DNA of 64,000 nt from Panax quinquefolius (GCA_020205615.1 CM035167.1:133327483-133391482), one strand, 5' to 3'; shown: positions 1-13,062, counted from the first letter of the stretch. Program-made: numbers and translations. The notes: generated by a model from the letters alone, not told the origin.

Positions 1-796
1 TATTAATTTTCAACAATTGTCACATTAAAAATTTTCTCCATCTATATCCACATAAAATCAATATTTTTCTCATTATATAAATCAATAATTAATTATTCAC
101 AAATAATATTACAGAATCACAAAGATCTTGGAACTGCTGCTCCTGTGAAAGAGGGGGCTTTCAATAAGAATTTCTCCTTCATCAAGCGTGCGATTAGGTG
201 ACCAAACCTCTCCTTAGATGCAAATTTTTAGACATTGCCAATAATGTTATCTAATAATATTATTCAGATAATATGAATTATTGCTTCGATAATGAAAAAT
301 ATTGTGTAATAACAATTATCAAAACAACAAAGAATATAAACAATCAACGCAAAGAATTATTAAATCAATAAAATCTTCGAATAAGAATTATCAGAAACCA
401 TTATTGAGTAGTGCCTTCTTACGTAAGAATCAATAATTGGTGCAATCTGGTAATCTTCTTGTGTTTTAACCACCGAGTATTTTAACAAGATAATAACGTA
501 ATAACTACGCAGCTTATTTTTAAACAACTTATATTTGTCGTTTTTCATCCAATCGCTTTTGTTGTGGGACCCACAAAGATCAATGCACCACATTTAATAT
601 TCCCCGACAAAGATAAATATTCCACGACCAAACGAATATTCCTGCATAACAATGAATATTTTATAACCACTTGCTTATTTTGAAATATTTATGTATTTTA
701 CCCATAACTATCCACATTAATCAAATCAACCCTTACTATTTCAAAATAATAAATAGAGAAAATTAAATTTCATTAATAATAAGTTGGGGTCTTACA
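1..796 (-). repeat. Partial LTR (family B/C type), 5' part of the LTR
   Basis: The reverse strand reads as an LTR starting TGTAAGACCCC at 796 and running left off the window. It matches the 5' part of the LTRs at 25110, 29768 and (minus) 56150-56955. Four AATATTC-type boxes sit at 595, 615, 634 and 653, as in the other B/C LTRs. The internal region and the other end lie outside the window, so solo LTR and full element cannot be told apart. Confidence 0.85.
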
Positions 797-3333
797 CCTA
801 GGCGGTGCATATTTGACTTTTTTATTATTCAAGTTTTACACATTAATATATTTTGAATTAAAGTAAAAAAAATTAATATAATTTTGAAACAATAAATTAG
901 TTTAAAAGTTTGATATTATTAAAAAAAAATATTAAATTATATAACAAATCTTAGTATACATAAAACATACTCTGTCCGCAAAAAAGAGACCAACTTTTTT
1001 TTATTCTAAAAAAGAAGTCCCAGTATTTTAATAATATTTTTTAGAACACTCTAATTTTAATTAAAAATGGCATAATATATTTAAATTTATTATTGTTAAC
1101 GCCAAGATCTTTTCTCACGTCCCAATCACCAAAGACGCGTTCGATATCCTGCACAGTTCAACAAGTCAACACCAAAAGTTTGACGGCTTGAATGACCGTA
1201 GTCGAGGATAAATCCGTGAGAGTCGATGACGTGATCATGAGGTTATGAATGGAAGAAAAATATGTCTAGTGCTTGAGAGATAATAATTTGGATAAGTGAT
1301 TTGTTACCTTTAGATTGTGTGATCGTTGTCCCATATGCACTTCAAAATTCGATTTACCGTGTCACCCACTATCTCTGACACAACCCTCTCCCACGTCCGG
1401 TGATTCACCTGCTCCTCCATTACCTTTGTCCACCGCCTGCTATTACAATCACATCCTCATTAATGTCATGCAGTCGGTGGCAGAGATAACAGTCAACTGT
1501 TATCTTTTGTCATAATTATCGGTTAAAGATAGGATAAGAGACAATTTGCATAGTGGACCGATCTAATGACTAAGTGCAATACAATAAAGATGACCCATCT
1601 GACCGAATCCAACCGAAATGACCCAATAGAACAATCAATAATTTGACCCAAGCTATTCGGCCCAAAAGGTAAAACATAACATGATCCAAAGAAGGAGCCT
1701 ATTCGATCCGGCCCAATACGAAAAATATTATGGCCCAACAATTATAATATTATCACTCTTAAACTAAATACTCAATAATTTTAATGCTTAACGCGAAACA
1801 AAAAAAATACAAAATATAATTCTTCACTTTTGATCAAATATTCAATTAGTGCATGTCATAATTTGTAGATATAATTAATTACACAATAAATATTTTCCTG
1901 TGAAAAACAATGAGCATGCACAGACAAGACAAGATAGTTAAGATATGAACTCTCTCTTATAATATATCACGTTTTAAAATTGTGAATAAAAATTAAAAAA
2001 TAATTATATCAAATCTATAATACTTCATCCGCTCTTTTAATATAAATCGCTTTTTAGAATTCTCATACAAATATTAAAAAAATAATTATATATCATTAAA
2101 TATAATATCAATTGTCTATAATATCCTCAGATTGGAAAAAGAGAATGTTATTTATGGATAAAAAATAATGAGAGAACTAAAATTATATTTAATACTTGGA
2201 GATAATATTAGAAACTAAACAATTAATGCTTATTTAAAATTTACAAACGACTTAAATTAAGAGACACAAATATGCATTAAAATTCTTGTCCGCATAGATA
2301 TATTCTAATAAGCATAAAAAAAATTTAAAAATTGACCTACATAGCATAGATAGCTGTCTGGCTGCTAAAATGATTAGGAATATAAAAAAAATAATATAAA
2401 ACTATACTTTTATACATCAAATTTTTGTTACACGTCGGTTTCATTCGTTTATCAGATAAATTGTTTTAATTTTATTATTCTGTTCATCTTATTATTATTA
2501 CTAAATTTCCAACAATTATGAGTGGAAGAATAAAAATAGGAATACGAGTGAAAAAGAAAGAGAAATAGAGCGACACATATTTAAGAATGGTAGTTTTTTC
2601 CCCTCCATTTATATAATAGACGACATTTTTTTTAATTAGAGTCATGTTCTATATTATGAAAGATTTCAGCCGAATTACGATTATGACGTATATCAATGCG
2701 ACAAGATTATAAAATTGGTCAACTGTATCAAATACATCGTAAATATATTACTAATTAAATTTATTCACGTAACTCACAATAAAAAAAATTAAAATGTCGA
2801 AATATAAATCATTTTCTTTTTAATTATTAAGGTTTTGCATAAGGCAAAGTACTAAATATTTAATAATTTTTAAATTAAATAAAAGATTATTTTAAAATAG
2901 TTTTAAAGTAATTAGATATATTTTTATGATTACATATATTGTAACACCACATAATAGACCCAAACATGTGATATCATTTTGCTAAGGGTGGATGATAAAC
3001 TCATCTCACCTGTTTATACACGATCTAATACACATGGTTTGAATTAAATATTACACCAAAAGCTTCACGATGATGTGAATTTAGATATGTATTTATTTTA
3101 TGCATATTTAATTATTTCAGATTTTTATTTTATTTAGAGTTCCGAAAGTTCGTGATTTTAGACTTTTATCCTATTTTGAAATCCATTTCACTAGACATTT
3201 TGATATTTTCACATGAAAATTATCGTTATAGATTTTATGGCGATAATTTTTACTGTCACTATACATCTATAGCGACACTTGTGAAAATATCAAAAAATTA
3301 GGTATAAATATCTATTTTTAAAATTATTTTGTT
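797..3333. other. AT-rich intergenic DNA, no gene seen
   Basis: Very AT-rich sequence with short A/T runs and no ORF of convincing composition. A slightly GC-richer stretch at about 1100-1740 has a 66-residue open frame without a proper ATG start or recognisable motif. About 1540-1735 has repeated ACCCAAT/GACC-type words, perhaps from an old degraded repeat. I see no RNA gene or intact mobile element. Confidence 0.6.
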
Positions 3334-3341
3334 TCTATAAG

Positions 3342-3546
3342 TAGGGCTGAGTAAGGAACCAAATTAGAACCGAAACCGCACCAAAAATTGCACAAACCGT
3401 ACCAATTAAAACCGCGCCAACTGTTCCAAAGTATGACGGTTTTAGGTGAGTTGAAAAACCAAATTTACAGTTTCGGTTTTGTATTAGCCAAAACCGCACG
3501 CATAAAATCGAAACAAAATCGCACCATGAAAATTAATTAATTATAC
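3342..3546 (+). mobile_element. Left fragment of the split hAT-like element
   Basis: Begins with the inverted-repeat end and carries several ACCGAAACCGCACC / GCACAAACCGTACC-like subterminal words. It ends at TATAC (3542-3546), the target duplicated by the solo LTR that follows. Confidence 0.75.
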
Positions 3547-3699
3547 TGTGAGATCCCAAATTTTATGAAATAAAAGTATTCAATTTTTTTTTAAATTATT
3601 ATTTTATTTCGTAAATGGTTAAATTGATAAAAGGTTATAGTTAAGGGTGATATTTGAAATTTTTTGCAAAGTAAGCAAGTTGTTATTCGTTGTGCCGGG

Positions 3700-3745
3700 G
3701 AATATTCGATTGGTCGAGGAATATTCGTTTTAATAGAAAATATTC
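3700..3745 (+). promoter_or_regulatory. Three GAATATTC-type boxes at 19-bp spacing in U3
   Basis: GAATATTC occurs at 3700 and 3719 and AAATATTC at 3738, exactly 19 bp apart. The same series occurs in family-B LTRs (25237, 25258, 25277, 25296) and in the left-edge LTR (595, 615, 634, 653, minus). The box is a palindrome and fits the GAAnnTTC core of plant heat-shock elements. The regulatory role is inferred only. Confidence 0.5.
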
Positions 3746-4739
3746 GTACAACGGCACAATCATTGGTGGACCCCCACAACGAAATTATTGTCGGATTGAG
3801 AAAACGACAAAAATACTTTATGAAAATAACGGCAGAAGTTTTACCGTTAACTGTTGAAACACCCGGTGTTAAAAAGTACGATGTCTACGCGTGGTTGCGT
3901 AAGTAACACACAATATTGATTATTGATGCTTACGTGAGAAGTCACTCAGCTTATACTCAATTATTGCTACGATAATTCTTTGCGTCATATCTCTCATATT
4001 ATTGATTCAATTATTATCACAATATCATCTGCATAATATTTATTATTATTAAATCAATAATTGAGACGACAAAGTTATTCATATTATTATTTACAATATT
4101 GACAATGTCTAGAAGTTCTATCAAAGAGAGGTTTGGTCACCTAATTGCGCGCAAATAAAGAGAAATTTTTATCATCAGAAATCCCCCTCTTTCCTGGGAA
4201 CGACCTGGTTGTTAAATATTGTGAGTTATAATATTAATGATGAATAAGTTGTGTTAATTAAAAATAAATTTTGATAGTTCCATTGTGTTGGGATTATTAG
4301 TGTTAGTGAAAATCAACATATATTCCGATGATAATTGATGTCTGGGGGTTATATTGATAAATCGGGTAATTTATCGGATAAATGAGCAATTAATTGCTAC
4401 TAATTCACATGCTTATATTACTATTAGTTCTCATGTGTGTACTATTGAATCACATTCTTGTACTATTAGGGGTGTTGGTGCAAGATTGATAATACTTGCA
4501 TGACTAAGTTAAAAATGGAGGTATAGATGGAGGTACTATACTGTAATTCGTATTTTTCACATGATTATACTATTGATTCACATGATTGAACTATTGATTC
4601 ACATTATTTACTATTAGGGGAGGTGGTGCAAGTTTGATAATACTTGCAAGACTAAATTAAAAATAAAAGAAAAGTTTGAGGTATTGTATTGTAATTTTTT
4701 CGAGCCCCAAAACGTGCAATTATCGAAACTATATTTTCC

Positions 4740-4746
4740 TATAAAT
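4740..4746 (+). promoter_or_regulatory. LTR promoter TATA box (family A)
   Basis: CCTATAAATAGAAGCTCATT is found at the same LTR position in all family-A copies (also 8365, 24687, 37614, and about 15280 on the minus strand). It marks the U3/R boundary, so about 2.6 kb of this LTR lies downstream of the start site as R/U5. Confidence 0.75.
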
Positions 4747-4909
4747 AGAAGCTCATTCTTCCTTCATTTCTCACCAATGCACTAAAGCTATAGAGCAATT
4801 ATTATTGAGAGAAATTATAGAGAAAGAAGAAAAGTATTACATTCTTCACCACTTCTATATCCAGCTTCTAAGGTAGGGAGTATTATTTCTTTCTTATCCA
4901 TGAAGAGAA

Positions 4910-5375
4910 CTTCATTATTCCATTCTTTATTATTACATTGGAATAACTCAGATACGCTGCTACCCTATACTTGGTGAAATTCTTCCTCGTTATTCCATTC
5001 TTTATTATTCTCATTGGAACATCTTGTCTGTATGCGACATTCATTTAACCGGTTCCATTATTTATTATTCTGTTGAAATAACCTGTATACGCGGACTACC
5101 CTATACTTGGTGAAATTTTCTATTATTCCATTTTTTATCATTATGTTGGAACATCCTGTCTGTGCTTTATGCATAACCTGGTTCTATTATTTATCATTCT
5201 GTTGGAACATCCTGTCTGTGCTGGTTCCATTATTTATCATTCTGTTGGAACATCCTGTATGTGCTTTACGCATGACCTGGTTTCGTTAATTATTATTACA
5301 TTGGAATATCCTCGCTCTTTGCGTTTACGTACGCACGACCGGTTCCGTTATTTATTATTACGCTGGAATAACCTA
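4910..5375 (+). repeat. Tandem array of about 60-bp units in the family-A LTR
   Basis: Around eight imperfect units with the core TTATTTATTATTCTGTTGGAA, followed by CATCCTGTCTGTGC or TAACCTGTATACG and a GACCTGGTTCCG-like segment. The AT core is well kept while the GC-containing part varies in length and sequence. Equivalent arrays lie at 8560-8985, 24880-25109, 34100-34290, 37800-38245 and, on the minus strand, 14590-15070 and 50950-51420. Confidence 0.7.
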
Positions 5376-5689
5376 TCTGCAAGGGCTTATCTCATGTCTG
5401 GTGATTTCTTTTGTTATTCCATTCATTATACTCAGTTGGTTAAAGTTTTGACTTCTATACTCCATGAAATTAGTGGAATATCCTTGATATTTGCGCTTCA
5501 TCCAGTATCTTTTCATGAAAATATTCTTCTGAGCATTCTTGAATTTTACTCTACAAAGAAGTATCATGTTGACAATTTGGACGTTATTGGTTCCTGGATA
5601 AATCAATTCTTGAACTTGTTTTATTGAATTATTATGTCATTGTCATCATCCTCATATTTATATTATGTTGAAAGTCATCTGTGACATGT

Positions 5690-6290
5690 AGTGCATAGAT
5701 GGACTTGGTATAATTATGACCAAAGATTATTCGGTATAATCATGACCGTAATATTGCAAATGATGTGAAAAAAGTCCTAATTGGCCCGTAGTGCATTGAT
5801 GGACAATTTTTGGTATGATTATGGCTATGGATTCTCTTCGGCCAAGGGTGCAAAGATGAATTGTTTTATAGCATGATCATGACCATTGATAAAAACACTG
5901 TTATCTTTGGCCCGTAGTGCATGGATAATTTGTGGTTGTGATACTAATGAAAAAAAGTCCTCATTGGCCCGTAGTGCATTGATGGACAATTTTTGGTATG
6001 ATTATGGCTATGGATTCTCTTCGGCCAAGGGTGAAAAGATGAATTATTTATGGCATGATCAGGACCGTTGATGAAAATACGATTATCTTTGGCCCGTAGT
6101 GCATGGATAATTCGTGGTCGTGATACTAAAGAATATCATTGGCCTGTAGTGCAGGGATGATTCGATGACGTGGATTATTTATTGAGCTGAGTCTCAGCAA
6201 TGAAATATTAATTTATGGATGTGATAATAATGAATATCTTTGGCCGTAGTGCAAAGATGATTTAATAATTATGAGCATGAATTGTGATTT
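5690..6290 (+). repeat. Second tandem array (TTGGCCCGTAGTGCATGGAT type)
   Basis: Repeated units carry TTGGCCCGTAGTGCA(T/A)(G/A)GAT followed by a segment like ATTATGGTCGTGATACTAA. Some units preserve the ATCTTTG...CAAAGAT stem seen in family B. Related blocks occur at 21860-22100, 34600-34830 and 38560-38800. Confidence 0.65.
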
Positions 6291-7397
6291 GGTATAACCA
6301 TGATTTTTGATGTTTCAGGTGAAGATATGTGATGAAAATTATCTTCGTCCTGGGTGCGAAAAGGAATTCAGAATCACAATTATGATTATAAGTTATTCAT
6401 ATGATTGTGGGCAAGAATTGTTGATTGATGTTACAGGGATAAAATATTATTGGTGGACTTTTAACATGGAGAAGATAATAAACCTGATGGTCTATTTGAC
6501 TTTTCTAATGGATTGCTCGTTCCGCTGCAACTATGGTTGAAAAGTTTTATCATCTACCATATGTTCTAAAACTCTGATTTATTATTGATGAAAGCTATTG
6601 ATAATTTAATTATCTTTAGTCATGATATTCTTTACTGGGCTAGTTGTGATCACCCTTTCTGCTTCAAGGTAATAAGAGTGTTGCCGTAAGAGTGTTGCCG
6701 GGTCGAGCGGGCATAATAGGGGAATAGAACAGTGGTCTCTAGCTGTGGAGGTTCTCCCTAAACAGTATAGAAAAGTGTGTTGTATTCTATACATCATTTA
6801 GTAGTTATATTTGATGAATCAAATAGGGTGAGGCGAACCCAACTTTGGAAGGGTGTTTTGCCACTATCATACAAGATGTCTAATGACATACAACCTCGTG
6901 TTATCATAAGACAAGGTTGTACGCATCCACTTGCTGAATATATCTACGGGCACTACCTATATGATCTTGGAGTATATTTGAAATATAATTTTCACTTGGA
7001 GACAACGGAGATATTTATATGTCAAGAGAAGACTCACCATTGGAAAGAAGATGATAGTAATCTTCTATTTTTTCTTTGGGGTCTATTGGGTCAACCAAGG
7101 ATAATTCTGTGGTCATATGATATCTATTATAACCTGAGGCGCACGCCTCCCATATGTACGAAGGTTTCCTTGAGCACGTCCCAAAGATTTTAATTTCTAA
7201 AACAGTCTTTGACTATACTTTTATGTAAAGTACCATTGTAAGGTTGTGGTCGAGGCACTATGAGAGTTACATACATTTGTATTAAAACTCACAATTAACT
7301 GAAGTTGTATAAATGAAGTTGTATCTGAATTTTGTACTATGTATTTGGCGACTCAGAATGGGTGATGTATACCTAATTTTGAGGGCGTCACATATAC

Positions 7398-7554
7398 AAT
7401 CTTATTATAGGAAAGATGTTTCATTTATCCTTGTCTAATGAACCTCCCATGAAAATTAAACTACTAATTCTGATTTTGGATGGTATCGATCAACATGATC
7501 ACCATCACCATACAAATCGAATACAATTATCTCTTAATTGTAGAAAATTATTGG
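7398..7554 (+). mobile_element. Middle fragment of the split hAT-like element
   Basis: This 157-bp stretch lies between the TSD of the solo LTR (7393-7397) and the start of the next LTR at 7555. It shows no coding potential. It ends with ATTGG (7550-7554), repeated at 35382-35386. By position it is interior hAT sequence. Confidence 0.55.
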
Positions 7555-8990
7555 TGTAAAACCCCAACTTTTTGAATAAAGATGAATTTTCTATAAATAT
7601 TATTTTTAAATATTATGGAGTGAAATTGATATAATGTTATAGTTGTGGGTAATATTTATAAATTTTGCAAAGTACGCAAGTTGTTATATAATATTCGATT
7701 TGTCGGAGAATATTCGTTTTAACAGGGAATATTCGTACAACGGCACAATCATTGGCGGTCCCCACAACGGAATTATTGTCGGATTGAGAAAACGACAAAA
7801 ATACTTTATAAAAATAATGGCGGAAGTTTTACCGTTAACTGTTGAAACACCCGGTGTTAAAAAAGCATGCGATACGCGTGGTTGCATAAGAGCACACCAG
7901 ATTAATTATTGATGCTTTACGTGATAAGTCACTCAGCTTTTTGTTGGTATTATTAATGTAATAATACGTAAAATCTTTTTATATAAAAAGAATACTTTTA
8001 TAAAGTTATTCTATAAATAGAATGTATTATATTCTATTATACATAGTGTTCGCATAATTAATCGTGCATAGTATTTTGCATAGTAAAATCTTTTTATATA
8101 AAAACGTAATACTTTTATAAAGTTATCTGCTTTATTAGACAATAATTAGAATATATTATATTTTATTATGCATAGTGTTTTTGCATAAGTGCTCAGATAG
8201 TGTTTTGCGATAGTCAAATCTTTTATAAAGTTATTCGTTTTATTAGATTATAAATAGAATATATTATATTTTATTTAAAAGATTTTGCTTTAAATATGGA
8301 CCATCGATTAAAGTAAATCAATCTGACCGTTCATGAGTTAGTTACTTATGCAAATCCATTTTTCTATAAATAAAGCTCATTCCTTCATTATTTTCTTACG
8401 AATTCAATTGAAACTCTGTAGAGAGATAAACTATAGAGAGAAGAAGAAAGTATTATGCTACTTCACTACTTATATATCCAAAGATTCTTCTTCTTAAGGT
8501 AGGGAATATTATTTGTTGTACTCGTAAGGGGTGTTATTCTTTTGTATTCATGAAGAGAACTTTTGTTATTCCATTCTTTATTATTCTCACTGAATAACCA
8601 AAGATCTGTGACTACCCTATACTTGGTGATATTCTTCAATATTCCGTCTTCACTATTACATTTGGAATATCACGTCTCATGCATTTTACTGGGACCGATT
8701 CCGCTCTTTACTATTCTGTTGGAATATCCTATCTGCATGCGTTTTATCTTTGGACTGATTAAAATCTTTATTATTACATTGAAATATCCACATGCATGTG
8801 TTTCGCGCCGCACTGATTCCGCCCTTATTAGTATTACGTTGGAATAACTCATCTGCCAAATACTGCATGCATGATGATTTCTGCTTTTATTCCATTCTTT
8901 ATTATTCTATTGGAACATCACATGCATGCGAATTTTGCTTTGACCTAGTTCCGTTATTTAGTATTCTGTTTGAATAACCTGTCTATGCGA
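7555..8990 (+). repeat. Family-A upstream LTR, first part
   Basis: U3 and the beginning of R of the upstream LTR, with TATA at 8365 and a donor-like AAG|GTAGGG at 8499. It stops at TGCGA (8986-8990), the target of the nested chromovirus, and resumes at 21552. About 7930-8280 is a very AT-rich block of repeated TTATAAAGTTATTCTATAAATAG-like words. Confidence 0.85.
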
Positions 8991-11791
8991 TGTGACGAAC
9001 GAGATTTTGTAAATTAATTTTAATATTTATTGAATTAAATAAATATTTTTGATAATTTAATTATTGAATTAAATAATTAATTGATGCATTGTGGTAGATT
9101 AATTTAATTATATGTGTTACATTTATTAAATTAATGTAGAGAATTTTTATTATCAAAGTATGTGATTATGTGAGCTTATTTTATTAAAAGAAATGTTTAA
9201 TAAGCATATTGGTATTTTAATTAATTTAATTATTAATTAGAGAGTTAATAATTTGACATTATTTATTAATGAGAAAATTAATTATATGACTATGTGAATT
9301 TATGAGAAATTATTATATTTTTAAATTAAATAAGATATTTGATTTATTGTGCAAGTGGGTGTGACATGATTTAAACTATATGATAAATGAGTTTATTAAA
9401 TTAATTGGGTATAAGCCTTTAAGGCTATCCAAATGAGGCCTTAAGGGGAGTTGAGGGCAGTTAAACCATGTATGGAACAACTGACCTCAACTCTGCGCAT
9501 AAAGGCTCAGTTGATATTTCTACGTATTCTCCTTTTATTATTTTTGCTAAGTCTATAAAATAATCACAGAGAGAAAATCAGAGAGAGTTGTCAGAGAGAT
9601 ATTGTGAGTCTGTGAAAGAGATTTGAGAGTGAGGAATCTAAGCCTACTAATTTATACTCTACAGGGTAATCTCTCTTTCCCCAATTTCTATTTTACGTTG
9701 TTTGAGTTTTACAAAAATGACTTTCACAGTTTTCTGTAAAGTCTCTATGATGGGAAATTATAAGGCTTATGTTCATATATAGGTTAAGATGTTGTCAAAT
9801 CATATTTAATTATATATATTATGCAAGCCATATCATCAAATTCATGAAAACATGTCGTATATGATTTCTACAAAATTACAGAGTATGGGTTTTGGCCTTA
9901 TGACCTTATACGTGATATTTTATGTATTGATCGTATATTATCCCTAAATTTTACACTCGTATATAATTATGCATGTTGATACGAAGAGACCAAAGTTTAA
10001 ATAAACGGATTCGGTGTTATAACGAATCCGTAGTGACAATTTTCATGTTTTATTTTCAAAACCTCCAAGAACATCAAAGTCGTTGAAATTCACATATTTT
10101 AGTTACGTGATTATGTGTTTTAATGGGTTAAAACCATTCTATAAATGTTGGGTTATGATTATACATGAATTATAACATGTGCGTATGTCTAAATTGTAGT
10201 AATATTTTAAATTGGAGTTTTTGGTTGTGTTACGCAATTTTTGTGAATTGCGAGCAGCTTTACTATTTCACTTGGCCATGGCCAGCCTCACGCCTAAACA
10301 TCCATGTGCAAGCCTGAAGTTTCTAGTCAGAATAGCCACCTGGCAATAAGCCAGTCACATGTATGTCCATCACAATACCATGTAGCGCCACAAACAGAAA
10401 GATCAGAGTGTAACAAAATACACCAGAACGCCACTCTCCAGAAAGTTCAGAGATGAAATTTTTTAAATGTTTAAGTCTAGCAATGTATTAGTAACTTAAT
10501 TTAATGAACATTTAAACATGTTAGAAGTATAATGAGATGTTAAAATAGTTATTTAACATGTAAATAACATAATTGCATGTGGATCGAATTATTGAATACA
10601 TAATTAACTTGTTATTCATGAAGTATAAATTATGTGACAAAGTGGTAAATTAACTAAGTATAGTTAGTAATCAAAATAGACAGAGAGGATGAGTTTTGAT
10701 GATTAGTTAAGTTATAATTAACTGGTATTGTGAATGTGAATGGTATGTATGATTAAATTCAAAGAACATGCTTAGTTAAAGTGTAATCTACGCACGAGGC
10801 AAGTTTCCTAACCCTACTTGTCATTATTGTTCAAATTATTATTTACCTCGAGTAAATTATCATTACTATTATTCAAGTTTGAATTATTATATTAAAGATT
10901 AATTATCTTTTCAAAGTATGATTTTGTTATACAATAATCGTTCTATTGTATACTCCTTAAGATTATTATTCAATTTAAATATCAATATTATTGAACCTTA
11001 TTAGACTAGCGAACCCTTATTGATTTGACTAGTCCATAGTTGATGAGCGTTCTAAATTTCAGAACCCTTGATGAATTATCCAAACCAAACTTCCTTTGGT
11101 GCGGACTCGAATGTCAAATCGAGATGAACAACCTCAGTAAAGGGATTTACTTATCGCGTTAGCGTTAAGATATTATGCGACAATGATGGTACTAAGGGTG
11201 ATCCCCCTAAGACGAAAGCAGAAAGGTCCATAGTCTTACATCGTTAAAGGTTTCAAGTATAACCCTTGATAACCTAGGACATAGTTCAAGGTCTTATGAC
11301 CCTCAGAATTGTTTTGATTCTTGTTATTTATTCTTGATTCAAAAGTTGAGCTTTTATTCTGATGTCTATGATTTAGTCGTATGTTATTATACTGTTATTT
11401 CATTGTTATACTTGTGGGCAATAGTGCTCACTCTTGCTTAATAATAACATTCCAGTTATGAACGAAAGAACTGATGAACCTTCCACTAGTAAGGGCAAGG
11501 GCAAAGTTAGCAAATGATGAAGACTTGTTATTTTATTTGATGATGTATTTATGTTAGACTTGATTTAATGATGTTGTTTAAGACTTATTATTTATATTTT
11601 TGCACAGATGTTTAAGGTTAGTTCAACCTGGGATGATGTTTATTATTCGGATGTTGTAACCCCATAAGGGGAAGATTTTATTTCTATCTATTGCATGGTT
11701 TGCATTTATTACGGGTATATAGATAGATGATATTTGTACAGTGAACACCAAATCCCGTGGAATTAAAGTACTCGGATTTGGGGGTGTCACA
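8991..11791 (+). repeat. 5' LTR of the nested chromovirus
   Basis: 2801 bp, TG...CA ends, very similar to 18795-21551. TATA at 9554-9560 and a donor-like CAGG|GTAATC at 9666. The two LTRs match closely over AT-rich stretches but differ strongly at 10250-10430 against 20050-20200, a GC-richer block. Confidence 0.92.
9554..9560 (+). promoter_or_regulatory. LTR promoter TATA box of the chromovirus
   Basis: GTCTATAAAATAATC, followed by a purine-rich GAGAGAAAATCAGAGAGAG leader. The 3' LTR has the same context at about 19358. Confidence 0.65.
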
Positions 11792-11793
11792 AG

Positions 11794-11812
11794 TTGATAT
11801 CAAAGTCAGAGG
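11794..11812 (+). other. Primer-binding site, tRNA-iMet type
   Basis: TTGATATCAAAGTCAGAGG lies two bases after the 5' LTR. It resembles the TGGTATCAGAGC complement of the initiator tRNA-Met 3' end used by many plant gypsy elements. Several differences from that complement are G-to-A or C-to-T, as expected of deaminated methyl-cytosine. Confidence 0.75.
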
Positions 11813-12008
11813 TTATGAACCTTAGGTGGGGAACAACCTTAGGTAGTAGCTTTATAGAAAGAAGATAGTGATGGAAAACTCTTATCGAGTTATAAGAAAT
11901 GAATTTATGTAATTCATTGAAGATAATAAAAGACTTATGTGTTTATGTGTTAAAGTATGCGTTAGATGATACGACTTAGTAACTAAAACTTAAAATTTTG
12001 TTGTCAGG

Positions 12009-12774
12009 ATGTCGAATGTTGGAGAAGCTAGTCAAGCTGGGGAGGAAGAACCCCGAGTACTTATAGTACCTCTTGAGGAGGAACTCCTGCACCTATAAGA
12101 TCGACAGAGGAGGAGCCCCGAGACATTCATGTCGTTAGGGAGCGGTGGTGCGAGAGGAATCATCTCCATTGATCACTGTTGTTGGTCAGGAGCATGAACC
12201 TGAGACTGATCCTGAGGAAGAATTTGACGAGGAAGAGGAAGAGGAAGAAGAGGAGTTACCACGGTACACCGTTGATGCTGAGATGTATGACACGTTATAC
12301 GATCGTAACGTGGAGTTAAGAGACGAGGTCCAGGATTTAACTGAGCGAGCGGTTATTCAGCATATTACTCTAGAGCAGAAAGAGAGGGAGATTTTGACTC
12401 TTCACTTTCGACTGGAAAATGTAGAATGGGATTTGGTCCATGAGAAGGGTCAAATTGAAGATAAGACCGAGGAGATAGAGAAACTGAAGAAGGAACTAAA
12501 GGAAACCTCCGATAGACTAAAGATAGCAGATGAAGGCTGGGTAAGAGAATCACGTCGAGCTGATCGTGCAGAGGATGATAGTCGTGCAAAGAAAACAAAG
12601 ATTGGGGAAACATACTCTACACTTAACAAGGCAATGAATGAGACCCAAGATCGAGTTTTGAGGTACCCAATCCAGTTCGAAGGACTACCATTGTACATGA
12701 TGGATCGCAGGACGATGCATCGCATCTTAGAAGAGAAGCGTAGCAAGGCTAATCAGTACCTTGACCGACAGTGA
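12009..12774 (+). pseudogene. Extra ORF upstream of gag (acidic, coiled-coil), frame broken near its start
   Basis: An ATG at 12009 begins a short acidic frame that is lost by about 12100. From 12145 another frame stays open to a stop at 12772-12774 (about 209 codons, no ATG at its head), which suggests one ORF with a frameshift. It has a Glu-rich acidic stretch (about residues 20-40 of the open part), a heptad-like charged region rich in E, K, R and L (about 55-165) and a basic C-terminus. I recognise no domain. It sits 288 bp before gag and just after a splice-acceptor-like TTGTTGTCAG at 12007. It could be an accessory structural or nuclear-localising protein; function unknown. Confidence 0.6.
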
Positions 12775-13062
12775 TATGATTTATTTAATTATGTGAAGAA
12801 CTTAATTAGTTTTTGATGTAAATTCTGACGTGTTTAAGAACAAAAGAATATTTGAATGTTTTAAATCCTGTGGATTCTTTATTCCAGGATAATTGATGTA
12901 AATAGCAGTTATGCTATCGTTTAATGTTAAAACTTTAATTTGAATGCAAATATATCAAGTTGTTGAAATGATGTGTTAAATGACTATGTTAAATTGTTAA
13001 GTAATATCTTAACTATTTAGAGAAATAAATAAAGTTCTAATAAGCGTTTATTTAACAGAAAT
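12775..13062 (+). other. Spacer between the extra ORF and gag
   Basis: An AT-rich 288-bp spacer with no ORF. It ends in TTTATTTAACAG (13058), a good plant splice-acceptor sequence, four bases before the gag ATG at 13063. Confidence 0.5.

Larger units (their letters stand above)
3547..7392 (+). mobile_element. Giant solo LTR, family A, with TSD TATAC
   Basis: Starts TGTGAGATCCC and ends GGGGCGTCACA-like at 7392. TATAC at 3542-3546 is repeated at 7393-7397, a clean 5-bp target duplication. No primer-binding site follows the 3' end, so this is a solo LTR of 3846 bp, left by recombination between the two LTRs of one insertion. It has a TATA box at about 4740, a splice-donor-like AG|GTAGGG at 4873, a tandem array of about 60-bp units (4910-5375) and a second array of TTGGCCCGTAGTGCATGGAT-type units (5690-6290). 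Open frames inside it show no family resemblance and are probably chance. Confidence 0.9.

Noticed and set aside
1315..1515. 66-codon frame with Cys and Pro-rich text
   Set aside because: No proper ATG at its start, no recognisable domain, no splice-compatible neighbours. Chance or a very old remnant.
5107..5627. Open frames over the 60-bp array (60 and 152 codons)
   Set aside because: They follow the periodic repeat of an LTR; the translation is repetitive and differs between copies. Not a gene.
12365..12746. Minus-strand frames opposite the coiled-coil ORF
   Set aside because: Ser-rich shadows of a Glu/Arg-rich plus-strand coding region.
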